DNA from: an uncultured Eubacteriales bacterium
Lineage (GTDB): Bacteria; Bacillota; Clostridia; Christensenellales; Aristaeellaceae
Assembly (NCBI GenBank): GCA_944353735.1
Contig: CALVPU010000283.1
Location: 1 to 14,914 of the forward strand
Length of the DNA: 14,914 nucleotides
Reading direction: 5' to 3'
In this document: positions 1 through 6,978 of the stretch, in pieces
Numbering within the stretch: position 1 is the stretch's first letter
Layout of the letters: every line of letters starts with the position of its first letter
Translations under genes and position numbers: made by a program
The notes under the pieces: generated by a model
What the model was told of the DNA's origin: nothing
The model's input: only the letters and a program-made list of their open reading frames with translations
Database searches by the model: none

Positions 1-326
1 ATCAGCACATAGCCGGCGAAGCTCGCCAGCAGCACCTGAATCACCGTGCCGACCGTGGTCACGAACAGCGAGTTGAGAAACGGTCGCGCCAGCTTGGTGA
101 CCTCAAAGACATACTTGAACCCCTCAAAGCTGAACTCGCGCCACCACAGTTGGATGCCGCTGCGCGATGCCTCCAGCTGCGTCGTGGTCGAGACGACGAT
201 CACGTTCCACATCGGCAGGAACATAATCACGCCGACTGCCAGCAGGAACAGGTACATGACCGCCTTCTGCCCATAGTTGAGCTCGTTGCGATGGCTGACG
301 CCCCTGGCGTTGGTTTTTGCCTTCAC
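1..326 (-). CDS. Carbohydrate ABC transporter permease, LplC/YtcP type (partial, 3' end off window)
   Basis: This is the second membrane subunit of the sugar importer. I read a GTG start at 326 on the minus strand, with a GGGAGGG ribosome binding site at 334-340. It begins only 15 bases after the stop of the first permease, so the two are translationally close and surely in one operon. The 108 visible residues start with a basic tail (MKAKTNARG) followed by a membrane helix (about residues 22-42, VMYLFLLAVGVIMFLPMW). A second helix starts near residue 88 (NSLFVTTVGTVIQVLL). The pattern ending NSLFVTTVGT is typical of binding-protein-dependent permeases of the LplC/YtcP/AraQ group. The EAA loop that contacts the ATPase would lie beyond the left edge. 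The frame contains no stop. The substrate cannot be read from the sequence. Confidence 0.9.
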   Translation of the reverse strand, partial: MKAKTNARGVSHRNELNYGQKAVMYLFLLAVGVIMFLPMWNVIVVSTTTQLEASRSGIQLWWREFSFEGFKYVFEVTKLARPFLNSLFVTTVGTVIQVLLASFAGYVL

Positions 327-341
327 GATTCGTCCCTCCCG

Positions 342-1283
342 TCAATCCACCTTGTCGTAGCCGATCAGCTTGCGCACAGTGAAGCTGATGACCATCGTCG
401 CCACCAGCACGACGCACGCCGCCGCCGAAGCCGGCCCGACCTTGAACTGCACGATGCCGTCGTTGTAGATCAGGTACAGCAGGTTGCGCACCTGATCCAT
501 GATGCTGGAATTCGCCATGACGAAGATCTGGTCAAAGTTGCGCAGCATGCCCATCACGCCGAGCATGGTGACGATCTTGAGCGTCGGCTTCAGCGAGGGC
601 ACGGTGATGCGCATCAGCTGCTGAAAGCGCGAGGCGCCGTCGATGGAAGCCGCCTCGTACAGCGTCGGGTTGATGGAGATGACCGCCGCGAGGAACAGCG
701 CCGCGTAGTAGCCCGCGCCCTTCCACGCGCCGGTGAAGATCATGATGCCGCGCGCCAGACTGCGCTCGGACATGAACACGATCGGGCGAAAGCCGTCGCC
801 GGCGAACAGCTCCAGAAAGCCGTTGACCAGCCCGTTGGGCGCCAGCAGCGTGATCCAGATCGAGCCGACGACCGACCACGACAGCAGGTTGGGAATGTAG
901 GACACCGTCTGATAGAACGAGCGGCTGAACTTGTATCTGAGCTCGTTGAGCGCCAGCGCCAGCAGAAGTCCCCACAGGAACTGCACGAGGAAGGTGCCGA
1001 CGCCGACGATCAGCGTGTTGGCAAACGCCTGCGAGTACACGGGGCTGGAAAAGATCTCCTGATAGTTCTCCCAGCCGACAAAGGTCGCGCCGCCCAGCAG
1101 CTTGATCTCGCGGAAGCTGTTGACGATGCCCAGCAGCATGGGATAATACGAAAAGACCAGAAAATACAGCAGCACGGGGATCAGCAGCACATAGATGAAG
1201 CGATAGCGGCGCATGCGGTCGAACATCTGCCGCCGCTCGTTGCGCTTGCGAATCTCGCGCGGGTCCAGCGTCCTTTCAGCCAT
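342..1283 (-). CDS. Carbohydrate ABC transporter permease, LplB/YteP type
   Basis: This 313-residue integral membrane protein forms half of the import channel. I chose the ATG at 1283 because GAGGAGG lies 9 bases upstream (1293-1299); an open frame reaching 1340 has no such site. After a charged N-terminus (residues 1-28), helices are visible at about 29-50, 92-112, 135-147, 180-204 and 285-303. The cytoplasmic EAA loop, which docks on the ATPase, is at 210-229 (EAASIDGASRFQQLMRITVP). It fits the family pattern EAA-x3-G-x9-I-x-LP well, with V in place of L. Length and motif fit the LplB/YteP/UgpA group. No ATPase gene is next to it; relatives in Bacillus share the ATPase MsmX, which is known for the family and only inferred here. 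The substrate is unknown. Confidence 0.93.
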   Translation of the reverse strand: MAERTLDPREIRKRNERRQMFDRMRRYRFIYVLLIPVLLYFLVFSYYPMLLGIVNSFREIKLLGGATFVGWENYQEIFSSPVYSQAFANTLIVGVGTFLVQFLWGLLLALALNELRYKFSRSFYQTVSYIPNLLSWSVVGSIWITLLAPNGLVNGFLELFAGDGFRPIVFMSERSLARGIMIFTGAWKGAGYYAALFLAAVISINPTLYEAASIDGASRFQQLMRITVPSLKPTLKIVTMLGVMGMLRNFDQIFVMANSSIMDQVRNLLYLIYNDGIVQFKVGPASAAACVVLVATMVISFTVRKLIGYDKVD

Positions 1284-1332
1284 AGGGTTCAGCCTCCTCA
1301 TTGCGTGGTTCTCTCGCGGCTGCGGTCGGTCC

Positions 1333-1423
1333 ACAGCCATTCCGCGCGCCGGCGCTCTTCCCCGGGGCGCGGAACGGCTGTCGAATGAATGCCGGAAGGC
1401 GGGAAAATCGCTTCCCGCCTTCC
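1333..1423 (-). promoter_or_regulatory. Two tandem hairpins between the binding-protein and permease genes
   Basis: The 153-base gap holds two strong inverted repeats. The first, seen in transcription order, pairs 1412-1423 with 1394-1405 (12 of 12 bases, GGAAGGCGGGAA arm, 6-base loop). The second pairs 1367-1381 with 1333-1347 (14 of 15 bases, ACAGCCATTCCGCGC arm). Neither is followed by a real T-run, so they look less like full terminators than like mRNA 3' stabilisers or partial terminators. Such structures let the binding protein be made in excess over the permeases, as known for malE-malF in enteric bacteria. That role is an inference. Confidence 0.6.
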
Positions 1424-1436
1424 GCAGGGAATCGCG

Positions 1437-2816
1437 TTACTTGTCGCAGATACCCATGCTCACCAGCTCTTCGCGCATGGACGCCAGGCCTTCCAGCGTT
1501 TCCACTTCGCCGCGAACGATGCTGATGCCCCACTTGCCGACGATGGACTTGTAGTCCGCCTCGTTGGGAATGATCGTCTCGATGGAGGCGTAGTCCAGAT
1601 AGGTCAGCGCTTCCTCGACGCCCAGATTGAGGCCGACGGGATTGACGAAGTCCTTGTAAATCGGAACCGGCGCGCCGTGGTCCATGGCGTGGCTGGCGCC
1701 GATCTCGGTCAGCGTGTAGGTGCCGTCCTCGGAGACGGTGTAGTCATGACCTTCGATGCCCAGGGACAGCAGCTCGCCGCCCTCCTGCGTCGCGAAGTAC
1801 TCCAGCACCTTGATGGCGCCCTCGACGTTCGTGGCGTTGACGGGGATGGCGAACAGGCTGGCGTTGCCCTTGTGCAGCATGTAGCTGCCGTCCGGGGTCT
1901 GGCAGCCCGGCAGGGAGACGATCTCATACTCGTCCGTGCTCACGCCGCCCGAAGCCGCGTTGGCGTTCTGCAGGCCAACCCACGCCGCCCAGTCGACGTC
2001 CACCGCCGTCTGCTGCGACGCGGCGCCGAGCTTGTTGCGCATGTCGGTGGTCTTGTCCACGAACGACGCCGGATCGAGCAGGTTCTCGTCGTACAGCTTC
2101 TTCAGCCACTCCCAAACCGGCGCAGCCGCGTCGGTGGCGTAGGGCACGTAGGTCTTGCCGTCGGCCTCGTCGACCACGACGCCGCCCTTAAGTCCCTGCG
2201 ACGCCATCCAGGGCTGCAGGTCCCAGTTCTCGCTGAGGATGGTGTTGAACGGATAGAAGTCCTCGGACGGATTCGCCTCGCGCAGCGCCTTGAAGACCTC
2301 GTAGTAGCCGTCCAGCGTGGGCTCGATCTGCGTGTAGTCGATGCCCGCGTTCTCCAGCATGACCTTGTTCAGGTTCACGAGGATGTGCAGCTCGCGCTTG
2401 TTGAAGCCCGCGTAGATGCGGCCGTCGACCTTCAGGTCCTCCCACTCGCTCTCGGGAACGTTGTTGGACAGGATCTCCGAATTGGCGATGTAGTCGGTGA
2501 TGTCAGTCAGCGCGCCCTGATCGACCAGGTTCGCGTACTGGCTGGCGTCGATGTAGATCAGGTCATAGGACTCGCCCGCGGAGAGCTTCTGCATCAGGAT
2601 GTTGCCGTAGTCCGACGCGGGCTTTTCCAGCTCGATCGTCAGGCCGGTCGCCGCGCCGAGCGCCTCTGCCCACAATGCGTTTTCCTCTTCGTCCTTGCCG
2701 CCGGTGACGTTCACCAGCATGCGCACCGTGCCGCCCTCGCCTTCCGCGACGGCGGTCGCCGCCAGCGCGCTCAGCGCGAGCACCAGGATCAGCATTGCAG
2801 AAAGCAGCTTCTTCAT
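1437..2816 (-). CDS. Extracellular carbohydrate-binding protein of ABC importer (LplA-like)
   Basis: This 459-residue protein binds the sugar outside the cell and delivers it to the two permeases encoded after it. The ATG at 2816 is preceded by a purine-rich AGGAAAGGAAGGG stretch. Residues 1-24 form a clear signal peptide: MKK, a hydrophobic core (LLSAMLILVLALSALAA) and a type I cleavage site after AVA (A24). There is no Cys at the cleavage region, so it should not be lipid-anchored, which is unusual for a binding protein in a single-membrane bacterium. The mature part is acidic and rich in Asp, Glu, Tyr and Trp, as in family 1 solute-binding proteins (for example YESYDLIYIDASQYANLVDQG near residue 80). 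Gene order and permease types point to the LplA/YtcQ group. The ligand is not predictable. Confidence 0.9.
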   Translation of the reverse strand: MKKLLSAMLILVLALSALAATAVAEGEGGTVRMLVNVTGGKDEEENALWAEALGAATGLTIELEKPASDYGNILMQKLSAGESYDLIYIDASQYANLVDQGALTDITDYIANSEILSNNVPESEWEDLKVDGRIYAGFNKRELHILVNLNKVMLENAGIDYTQIEPTLDGYYEVFKALREANPSEDFYPFNTILSENWDLQPWMASQGLKGGVVVDEADGKTYVPYATDAAAPVWEWLKKLYDENLLDPASFVDKTTDMRNKLGAASQQTAVDVDWAAWVGLQNANAASGGVSTDEYEIVSLPGCQTPDGSYMLHKGNASLFAIPVNATNVEGAIKVLEYFATQEGGELLSLGIEGHDYTVSEDGTYTLTEIGASHAMDHGAPVPIYKDFVNPVGLNLGVEEALTYLDYASIETIIPNEADYKSIVGKWGISIVRGEVETLEGLASMREELVSMGICDK

Positions 2817-2876
2817 GATATCCCTTCCTTTCCTTGTCTGGTCTTGAATCGACTGCGGTTTGTTCCCGCTGTTAAT

Positions 2877-2905
2877 ACTATACTATATATCATTTTGAAT
2901 GTCAA
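2877..2905 (-). promoter_or_regulatory. Sigma-A promoter of the sugar importer operon
   Basis: On the minus strand TTGACA (2905-2900) is followed by a 17-base spacer and TATAGT (2882-2877). Transcription should start near 2870, giving a leader of about 55 bases before the binding-protein ATG at 2816. The region is much more AT-rich than its surroundings. Confidence 0.85.
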
Positions 2906-2937
2906 TATATTCTTATCGCTTTCATCTAATTTTGATG

Positions 2938-2949
2938 CAATACGTATAG
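2938..2949. promoter_or_regulatory. Candidate operator of the GntR/LacI-type regulator
   Basis: The perfect palindrome ATACGTAT (2940-2947), 10 of 12 symmetric when extended to CAATACGTATAG, lies about 35 bases upstream of the importer -35 box. The core TACGTA is the centre of operators bound by AraR, the best-known GntR/LacI chimera. Only one such site is visible, so the assignment is tentative. Confidence 0.35.
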
Positions 2950-2990
2950 TTTCGTGATTCGGTTTGCGGACTTTTGCGGATTTATTGCGC

Positions 2991-3028
2991 AAAAAAGAGG
3001 TTTTACGGGGTGATTTCCCGCAAACCTC
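2991..3028 (-). terminator. Rho-independent terminator after the regulator gene
   Basis: On the minus strand GAGGTTTGCGGG (3028-3017) pairs with the arm at 3007-2997, with a small internal mismatch, and the hairpin is followed directly by TTTTTT (2996-2991). It begins 27 bases after the regulator stop codon. It separates the regulator transcript from the importer promoter. Confidence 0.85.
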
Positions 3029-3054
3029 ATGCCGCTTCGACAGAAAAATATATT

Positions 3055-4155
3055 TTATGTTGTTTGTCCCTGATGGAAGACCGCTGGCACGCGCGCGTCG
3101 ATGGGCACATGCGTTTCGCCGCGAATCTGACGCAGCAGGATCTCGACCGTGCGGCGCGCAAGGTTTTCCTCGTCCTGACGCATGTGGGTAAAGAAGCTGC
3201 CCTGCGTGCCCAGCTCGTCCTCGTCGATGCAGCAGGCACAAAACGCCTTCCCCGGCATCAGACCGCGCGCCTGCGCCGCGGCGTACAGCGCCCGCCCAAT
3301 GGCGTATTCGGTGCACACAAAGCTGTCCGGCAGCTCGCCGAGCCCGTCGAGATAGGCGCCGATCGCCTCGATGTAGCGCTGCTCGGGCGCGTTGCTGATC
3401 ATGTCGCCCGTCCGTCTGGGCAGAATGCACTCACCGGCGCAGCGCATGCCCGCCTCCTCGATCCCCTTGAAAAAGCCCTCGGCGCGATCGCCGAGCGACG
3501 ACGTGCTCGCCGGGTCGATGGTCAGCATGGCGGCGCTGCTGCAGCCGCGCTCGCGCAGGTGCAGCACCAGCTGCCGCATCGCCTCGCGCCCGTCGGTGCA
3601 CACGGAGCTGACGGGCAGGCCGTGCATGCGCTTGTCGACGAGCACCACCGGGAACTTCTCCAGAATCAGCCGCAGGATGGCGAGATTGTAGTGCGAATCA
3701 TGGCAGGGCATGATGATCAGCCCGGCGACGTTCATGCCCAGCAGGTCTTCGATCTCCTCGGACTCCTTGCCGATGCTGCCGAAGGTAAAGCGGATGCAGG
3801 TCTTGTAGCCCGCCTCGTCGAGCAGCCGCGTCATGGTATACATCATGATCAGCCCGAACGAAGAGGAAACGTGTTCCAGCACGACGCCGACGAGCCGGCT
3901 CGACGCGCACGCCTGCGCGCGCCCGGCGGCGGGCTCGATGGCGCGCACGAACGTGCCGCGCCCCTGCACGCGGTGGATCAGCCCGTCCTCGCGCAGCCGC
4001 TCGAGCGCCTTTTTGACCGTGATGCGGCTGACGGAGTACGCCTGCGACAGTTCCTCCTCCGATGGCAGGCGGTCCCCCGGCAGCATCTGACCGCTCTGGA
4101 TGCGGTCGCGCAGCTGCTCGTAGATCGTCAGATACAAAAACTTTTTGCCCGGCAT
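3055..4155 (-). CDS. GntR-family regulator with LacI-type sugar-binding domain (AraR-like architecture)
   Basis: This is a 366-residue DNA-binding regulator. I chose the ATG at 4155, preceded by AAGGGGA about 9 bases away; an in-frame ATG at 4215 lacks a comparable site. Residues 6-70 are a GntR winged helix-turn-helix (LYLTIYEQLRDRI, LPSEEELSQAYSVSRITVKKAL, then GLIHRVQGRGTFV). Residues about 86-360 look like a LacI/periplasmic-binding-protein fold: VGVVLEHVSSSFG at 89, GLIIMP at 145, VVLVDKR at 170, and the closing ARRTVEILLRQI with VPIDARVP at about 333-357. Such chimeras (AraR is the model) normally release DNA when they bind a sugar. It sits just upstream of the importer on the same strand, with its own promoter and terminator, so it probably controls that operon. 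The inducer is unknown. Confidence 0.9.
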   Translation of the reverse strand: MPGKKFLYLTIYEQLRDRIQSGQMLPGDRLPSEEELSQAYSVSRITVKKALERLREDGLIHRVQGRGTFVRAIEPAAGRAQACASSRLVGVVLEHVSSSFGLIMMYTMTRLLDEAGYKTCIRFTFGSIGKESEEIEDLLGMNVAGLIIMPCHDSHYNLAILRLILEKFPVVLVDKRMHGLPVSSVCTDGREAMRQLVLHLRERGCSSAAMLTIDPASTSSLGDRAEGFFKGIEEAGMRCAGECILPRRTGDMISNAPEQRYIEAIGAYLDGLGELPDSFVCTEYAIGRALYAAAQARGLMPGKAFCACCIDEDELGTQGSFFTHMRQDEENLARRTVEILLRQIRGETHVPIDARVPAVFHQGQTT

Positions 4156-4197
4156 ATTCGCGCTTCCCCTTCGCAAAATATATTTTCCAACCCATTC

Positions 4198-4226
4198 ATT
4201 ATAGCGCATCCGCACCCAAAACGGAA
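4198..4226 (-). promoter_or_regulatory. Probable promoter of the GntR/LacI-type regulator
   Basis: A perfect TATAAT lies on the minus strand at 4203-4198, with a weak -35 (TTCCGT, 4226-4221) at 17 bases. It is about 43 bases before the chosen ATG at 4155. A weak -35 fits a low-level regulator gene. This region also carries the oppositely directed lgt promoter. Confidence 0.6.
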
Positions 4227-4328
4227 GTCCCCGCGCACAAAAAGGCGCTGCATGCGCGGCATTCCTTAACGTTTCCGTGCTATACTGAATTTGTTAGGCG
4301 CCCGCTGCGGCGCGAAGGCAAAAAACAT

Positions 4329-4358
4329 TTGACATTTGCATGTCCTGGTGTTTATAAT
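4329..4358 (+). promoter_or_regulatory. Sigma-A promoter of lgt and the nicotinate phosphoribosyltransferase gene
   Basis: TTGACA (4329-4334) and TATAAT (4353-4358) are both perfect, with an 18-base spacer. Transcription should start near 4365, only about 20 bases before the ATG of lgt at 4387. This argues against the upstream in-frame ATG at 4336, which lies inside the promoter. Confidence 0.85.
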
Positions 4359-4370
4359 GAGGACATGTCC
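4331..4370. promoter_or_regulatory. Two palindromes overlapping the lgt promoter (candidate operator)
   Basis: GACAT and ATGTC form an inverted repeat with a 4-base centre at 4331-4344, inside the promoter spacer. A perfect 10-base palindrome, GGACATGTCC, lies at 4361-4370 on the expected transcription start. Both contain the same GACAT/ATGTC half-sites, about 30 bases apart centre to centre. I cannot assign a regulator; a NAD-precursor repressor is possible because the operon includes a nicotinate enzyme, but this is a guess. Confidence 0.4.
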
Positions 4371-4386
4371 GGAGGCGATGGACGGC

Positions 4387-5292
4387 ATGGAATTCAGCCG
4401 CACGGCGGCACGCATATGGGGACTGCAGATCCACTGGTACGCGGTGCTGATCGTGATCGGCATCGCGCTGGGCGTGGCGCTGGCGTGGAAGCGCGAGCGG
4501 CGGATGGGTCTGCCGCGCGAGACGACGCTGGACCTGGCGCTGATCTGCGTGCCGCTGGCGCTGGTCGGCGCGCGGGCATACTACGTGCTGTTTTCGCTGG
4601 ACGAGTTTGCCGGCGAACCGTGGTGGAAGGTCTTTGCTGTCTGGGAAGGCGGCATGGCGATCTACGGCGGACTGATCGCCGGCCTGCTGGGCGGTCTGTG
4701 CTATGCGCGCGTCAAAAAGCTGCCCTTTGCCCGGCTGGCCGATCTGGTCGCGCCGTCCATCGCGCTCGGTCAGGCGATCGGGCGCTGGGGCAACTTCATC
4801 AATCAGGAGGCGCACGGCGCGGCGGTCGCGAACCCGGCGCTGCAGTTTTTCCCCGTCGCGGTGCCGATCGACGGCGGATGGTACTACGCGACGTTCTTTT
4901 ACGAATCGGCATGGTGCCTGCTCGTCGCCGCGCTGTTGCTTTGGGCGGAGCGGCGCGGACGCTTCCGCCGCGCGGACGACGAATTTCTGGCGTACGCCTT
5001 CCTCTATGCGTTGGAACGCGCCGTCGTCGAGGGCATGCGCACGGACAGCCTCTACCTCGGCGCGATGCGCGTCTCGCAGGGGCTGAGCCTGCTGGCGGCG
5101 GCGCTCGTCGCGCTGATCTGGGCGGCGCGTGCGCGCCGCGCGCCTCGGACGCTGCGCGCCGCCGCGCCCGCATGCGCGCTCGCCGCCATCGGCTTTGCGG
5201 CGGCGGGAAACGGCGCCGGCGTGTTCGCGGCATCGCTCGCCGCGCTGGGAACCACGATATGGATGTACAATTGGGGCTCGACCGAGAAATGA
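4387..5292 (+). CDS. lgt: Prolipoprotein diacylglyceryl transferase
   Basis: Lgt moves a diacylglyceryl group from phosphatidylglycerol to the lipobox Cys of prolipoproteins in the cytoplasmic membrane, the first step of lipoprotein maturation. I chose the ATG at 4387 (301 residues), 11 bases after GGAGG at 4371-4375; the ATG at 4378 is too close to that site and the one at 4336 lies in the promoter. The family signature GRWGNFINQEAHG is at 132-144. The early IHWYAVL segment (15-21) and the late ERAVVEGMRTDSL segment (210-222) correspond to other conserved parts, including the late essential Arg. About seven helices are expected up to residue 247. Residues 258-295 add a further hydrophobic stretch beyond the usual C-terminus. 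The gene is probably cotranscribed with the next one, which starts 16 bases after its stop. Confidence 0.95.
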   Translation: MEFSRTAARIWGLQIHWYAVLIVIGIALGVALAWKRERRMGLPRETTLDLALICVPLALVGARAYYVLFSLDEFAGEPWWKVFAVWEGGMAIYGGLIAGLLGGLCYARVKKLPFARLADLVAPSIALGQAIGRWGNFINQEAHGAAVANPALQFFPVAVPIDGGWYYATFFYESAWCLLVAALLLWAERRGRFRRADDEFLAYAFLYALERAVVEGMRTDSLYLGAMRVSQGLSLLAAALVALIWAARARRAPRTLRAAAPACALAAIGFAAAGNGAGVFAASLAALGTTIWMYNWGSTEK

Positions 5293-5308
5293 ACAGGGGC
5301 GAAGTACA

Positions 5309-6742
5309 ATGAGAAACCTGACGATGATGACGGACCTGTACCAACTGACGATGATGTACGGCTATTTCAAGTGCGGGATGCGCGACAACCTCGCCACGTT
5401 CGACATGTTCTACCGCAGCAAGGACGCCACCACGCACTACGCCATCATGGCAGGCGTGGAGCAGCTGATGGAATACATCGAAAACCTGCACTTCGACGAG
5501 GACGACATCGCCTACCTGCGCGGCCTCGGCATCTTCGACGAGGACTTCCTCGACGAACTGCGCCGCTTCTCCTTCCACGGCGACATTCAGGCCGTCCCGG
5601 AGGGCACAATCGTGTTCTCGCACGAGCCGCTCATCCGCGTGACCGCGCCGATCTTCGAGGCGCAGCTGATCGAGACGGCGCTGCTGACGATCATCAACCA
5701 TCAGACCCTCATCGCCACCAAGGCCAGCCGCGTCGTGCAGGCAGCGGAGGGCGGCACGGTGATGGAGTTCGGCCTGCGCCGCGCGCAGGGCCCGGACGCG
5801 GGCATCTACGGCGCGCGCGCCGCGATCATCGGCGGCTGCGTAGGCACGAGCAACGTGCTCACCAGCCAGATGTACGGCATCCCCGCCATGGGCACGCATG
5901 CGCACAGCTGGGTCATGTCCTTTCCCACGGAACTGGAAGCATTCCGCAAGTACGCCGAGCTCTTCCCCACGAGCTGCCTGCTGCTGGTGGACACCTACGA
6001 CACGCTGCGCAGCGGCGTGCCCAACGCCATTACCGTGTTCAACGAGCTGCGCGAGCGCGGCTATGAGCCCAAGGGCATCCGCCTCGACTCCGGTGACCTC
6101 GCCTATTTAAGCCGCGAGGCGCGCAAGATGCTCGACGCCGCCGGCTTCCCGAACGCCATCGTCTGCGCTTCGGGCGATCTGGACGAAAACCTCATCCGCG
6201 ACCTGAAATTGCAGGGCGCGTGCATCGACACTTGGGGCGTGGGCACGAAGCTGATCACCAGCGAGGATTCACCGTCGCTCGGCGGCGTGTACAAGCTCAG
6301 CGCCGAGTACGTCAACGGGCAGGTCGTGCCGAAGATCAAGATCTCCGAAAATCCGGCGAAGATCACCAACCCCGGCGTCAAGAAACTCTACCGCATCTAC
6401 GACAAGTCCAACGGCATGGCGGTCGCCGACCTGATCGCCTTGGACCACGAGGTCTACAACGAATCCCAGCCGCTGACGATCTACGATCCGGTGAACACCT
6501 GGAAGAGCATGACGCTGACGAATTACACCATGAAGGAACTGCAGGTGCCGCTGTTCAAGAACGGCAAGCGCGTGTACGATTCGCCGTCGCTGATGGACAT
6601 CCGCCAGCACTGCGAGGAGGATCTCGCCACCTTCTGGGATCAGTACAAGCGCCTGCTCAACCCCCACCGCTACAAGGTCGACCTCTCCGACAGCCTCTGG
6701 ATGCTGAAGAATTCCATGATCCAGCAGCTCCGCCGCGGCTGA
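5309..6742 (+). CDS. pncB: Nicotinate phosphoribosyltransferase
   Basis: This cytoplasmic enzyme joins nicotinate and phosphoribosyl pyrophosphate to nicotinate mononucleotide, using ATP, in the salvage route to NAD. The start at 5309 is fixed by homology (MRNLTMMTDLYQLTMMYGYF is the standard family opening) and an AGGGG site about 10 bases upstream; an open frame extends further 5' but only as a shadow over lgt. The 477 residues match the usual length in Firmicutes. Seen in order: EFGLRRAQGPDAG (153-165), GGCVGTSNV (175-183), GTHAHSWVMSF (195-205) with the likely phosphorylated His199, LLVDTYDTLRSGVPNAI (225-241), RLDSGDLAYLSREAR (258-272) and CASGDLDENLI (286-296). It follows lgt closely, an unusual pairing with no obvious functional link. 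A strong hairpin follows the stop. Confidence 0.95.
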   Translation: MRNLTMMTDLYQLTMMYGYFKCGMRDNLATFDMFYRSKDATTHYAIMAGVEQLMEYIENLHFDEDDIAYLRGLGIFDEDFLDELRRFSFHGDIQAVPEGTIVFSHEPLIRVTAPIFEAQLIETALLTIINHQTLIATKASRVVQAAEGGTVMEFGLRRAQGPDAGIYGARAAIIGGCVGTSNVLTSQMYGIPAMGTHAHSWVMSFPTELEAFRKYAELFPTSCLLLVDTYDTLRSGVPNAITVFNELRERGYEPKGIRLDSGDLAYLSREARKMLDAAGFPNAIVCASGDLDENLIRDLKLQGACIDTWGVGTKLITSEDSPSLGGVYKLSAEYVNGQVVPKIKISENPAKITNPGVKKLYRIYDKSNGMAVADLIALDHEVYNESQPLTIYDPVNTWKSMTLTNYTMKELQVPLFKNGKRVYDSPSLMDIRQHCEEDLATFWDQYKRLLNPHRYKVDLSDSLWMLKNSMIQQLRRG

Positions 6743-6766
6743 CGCGCATTTCACGCTTCCCGTATA

Positions 6767-6802
6767 CTGCCCCCTGCGCTCATGCACAAGCGCAGGGGGC
6801 AG
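6767..6802 (+). terminator. Strong hairpin after the nicotinate phosphoribosyltransferase gene
   Basis: A perfect 14-base stem (CTGCCCCCTGCGCT, 6767-6780, with 6789-6802) with an 8-base loop begins 24 bases after the stop codon. The T-run on either strand is poor, so it is not a canonical terminator. It lies between the convergent genes and may serve both. The rest of the gap to 6978 holds nothing I can identify. Confidence 0.6.
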
Positions 6803-6978
6803 CTGATTGTTCCCCGCCAGAATTGCAGCAAGTTCTGACAGCGTGGGCGGCAAATGATTCCGATTTTGTGCGCATGCCCTTTGGCGTCAGCGGTTTGCTT
6901 CGCGCCAGGCCCGACCTGACTGCAAGGCCGCGGCGCCGCCGCCACACTCCCGCCGCGACATGTGCGCTGGTCGCGCGC

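Noticed and set aside
150..2957. Two very long plus-strand open frames (150-1388 and 1389-2957) opposite the importer genes
   Set aside because: They are antisense shadows in GC-rich DNA: rich in His, Arg, Gln and Asp, without domains, and opposite well-recognised genes.
2974..4269. 431-codon plus-strand frame opposite the regulator gene
   Set aside because: Low-complexity composition and no family; the minus-strand GntR/LacI protein accounts for the region.
4281..4286. TATACT as a second plus-strand promoter upstream of lgt
   Set aside because: No acceptable -35 at 16-18 bases; the TTGACA/TATAAT pair 50-70 bases further on is far better.
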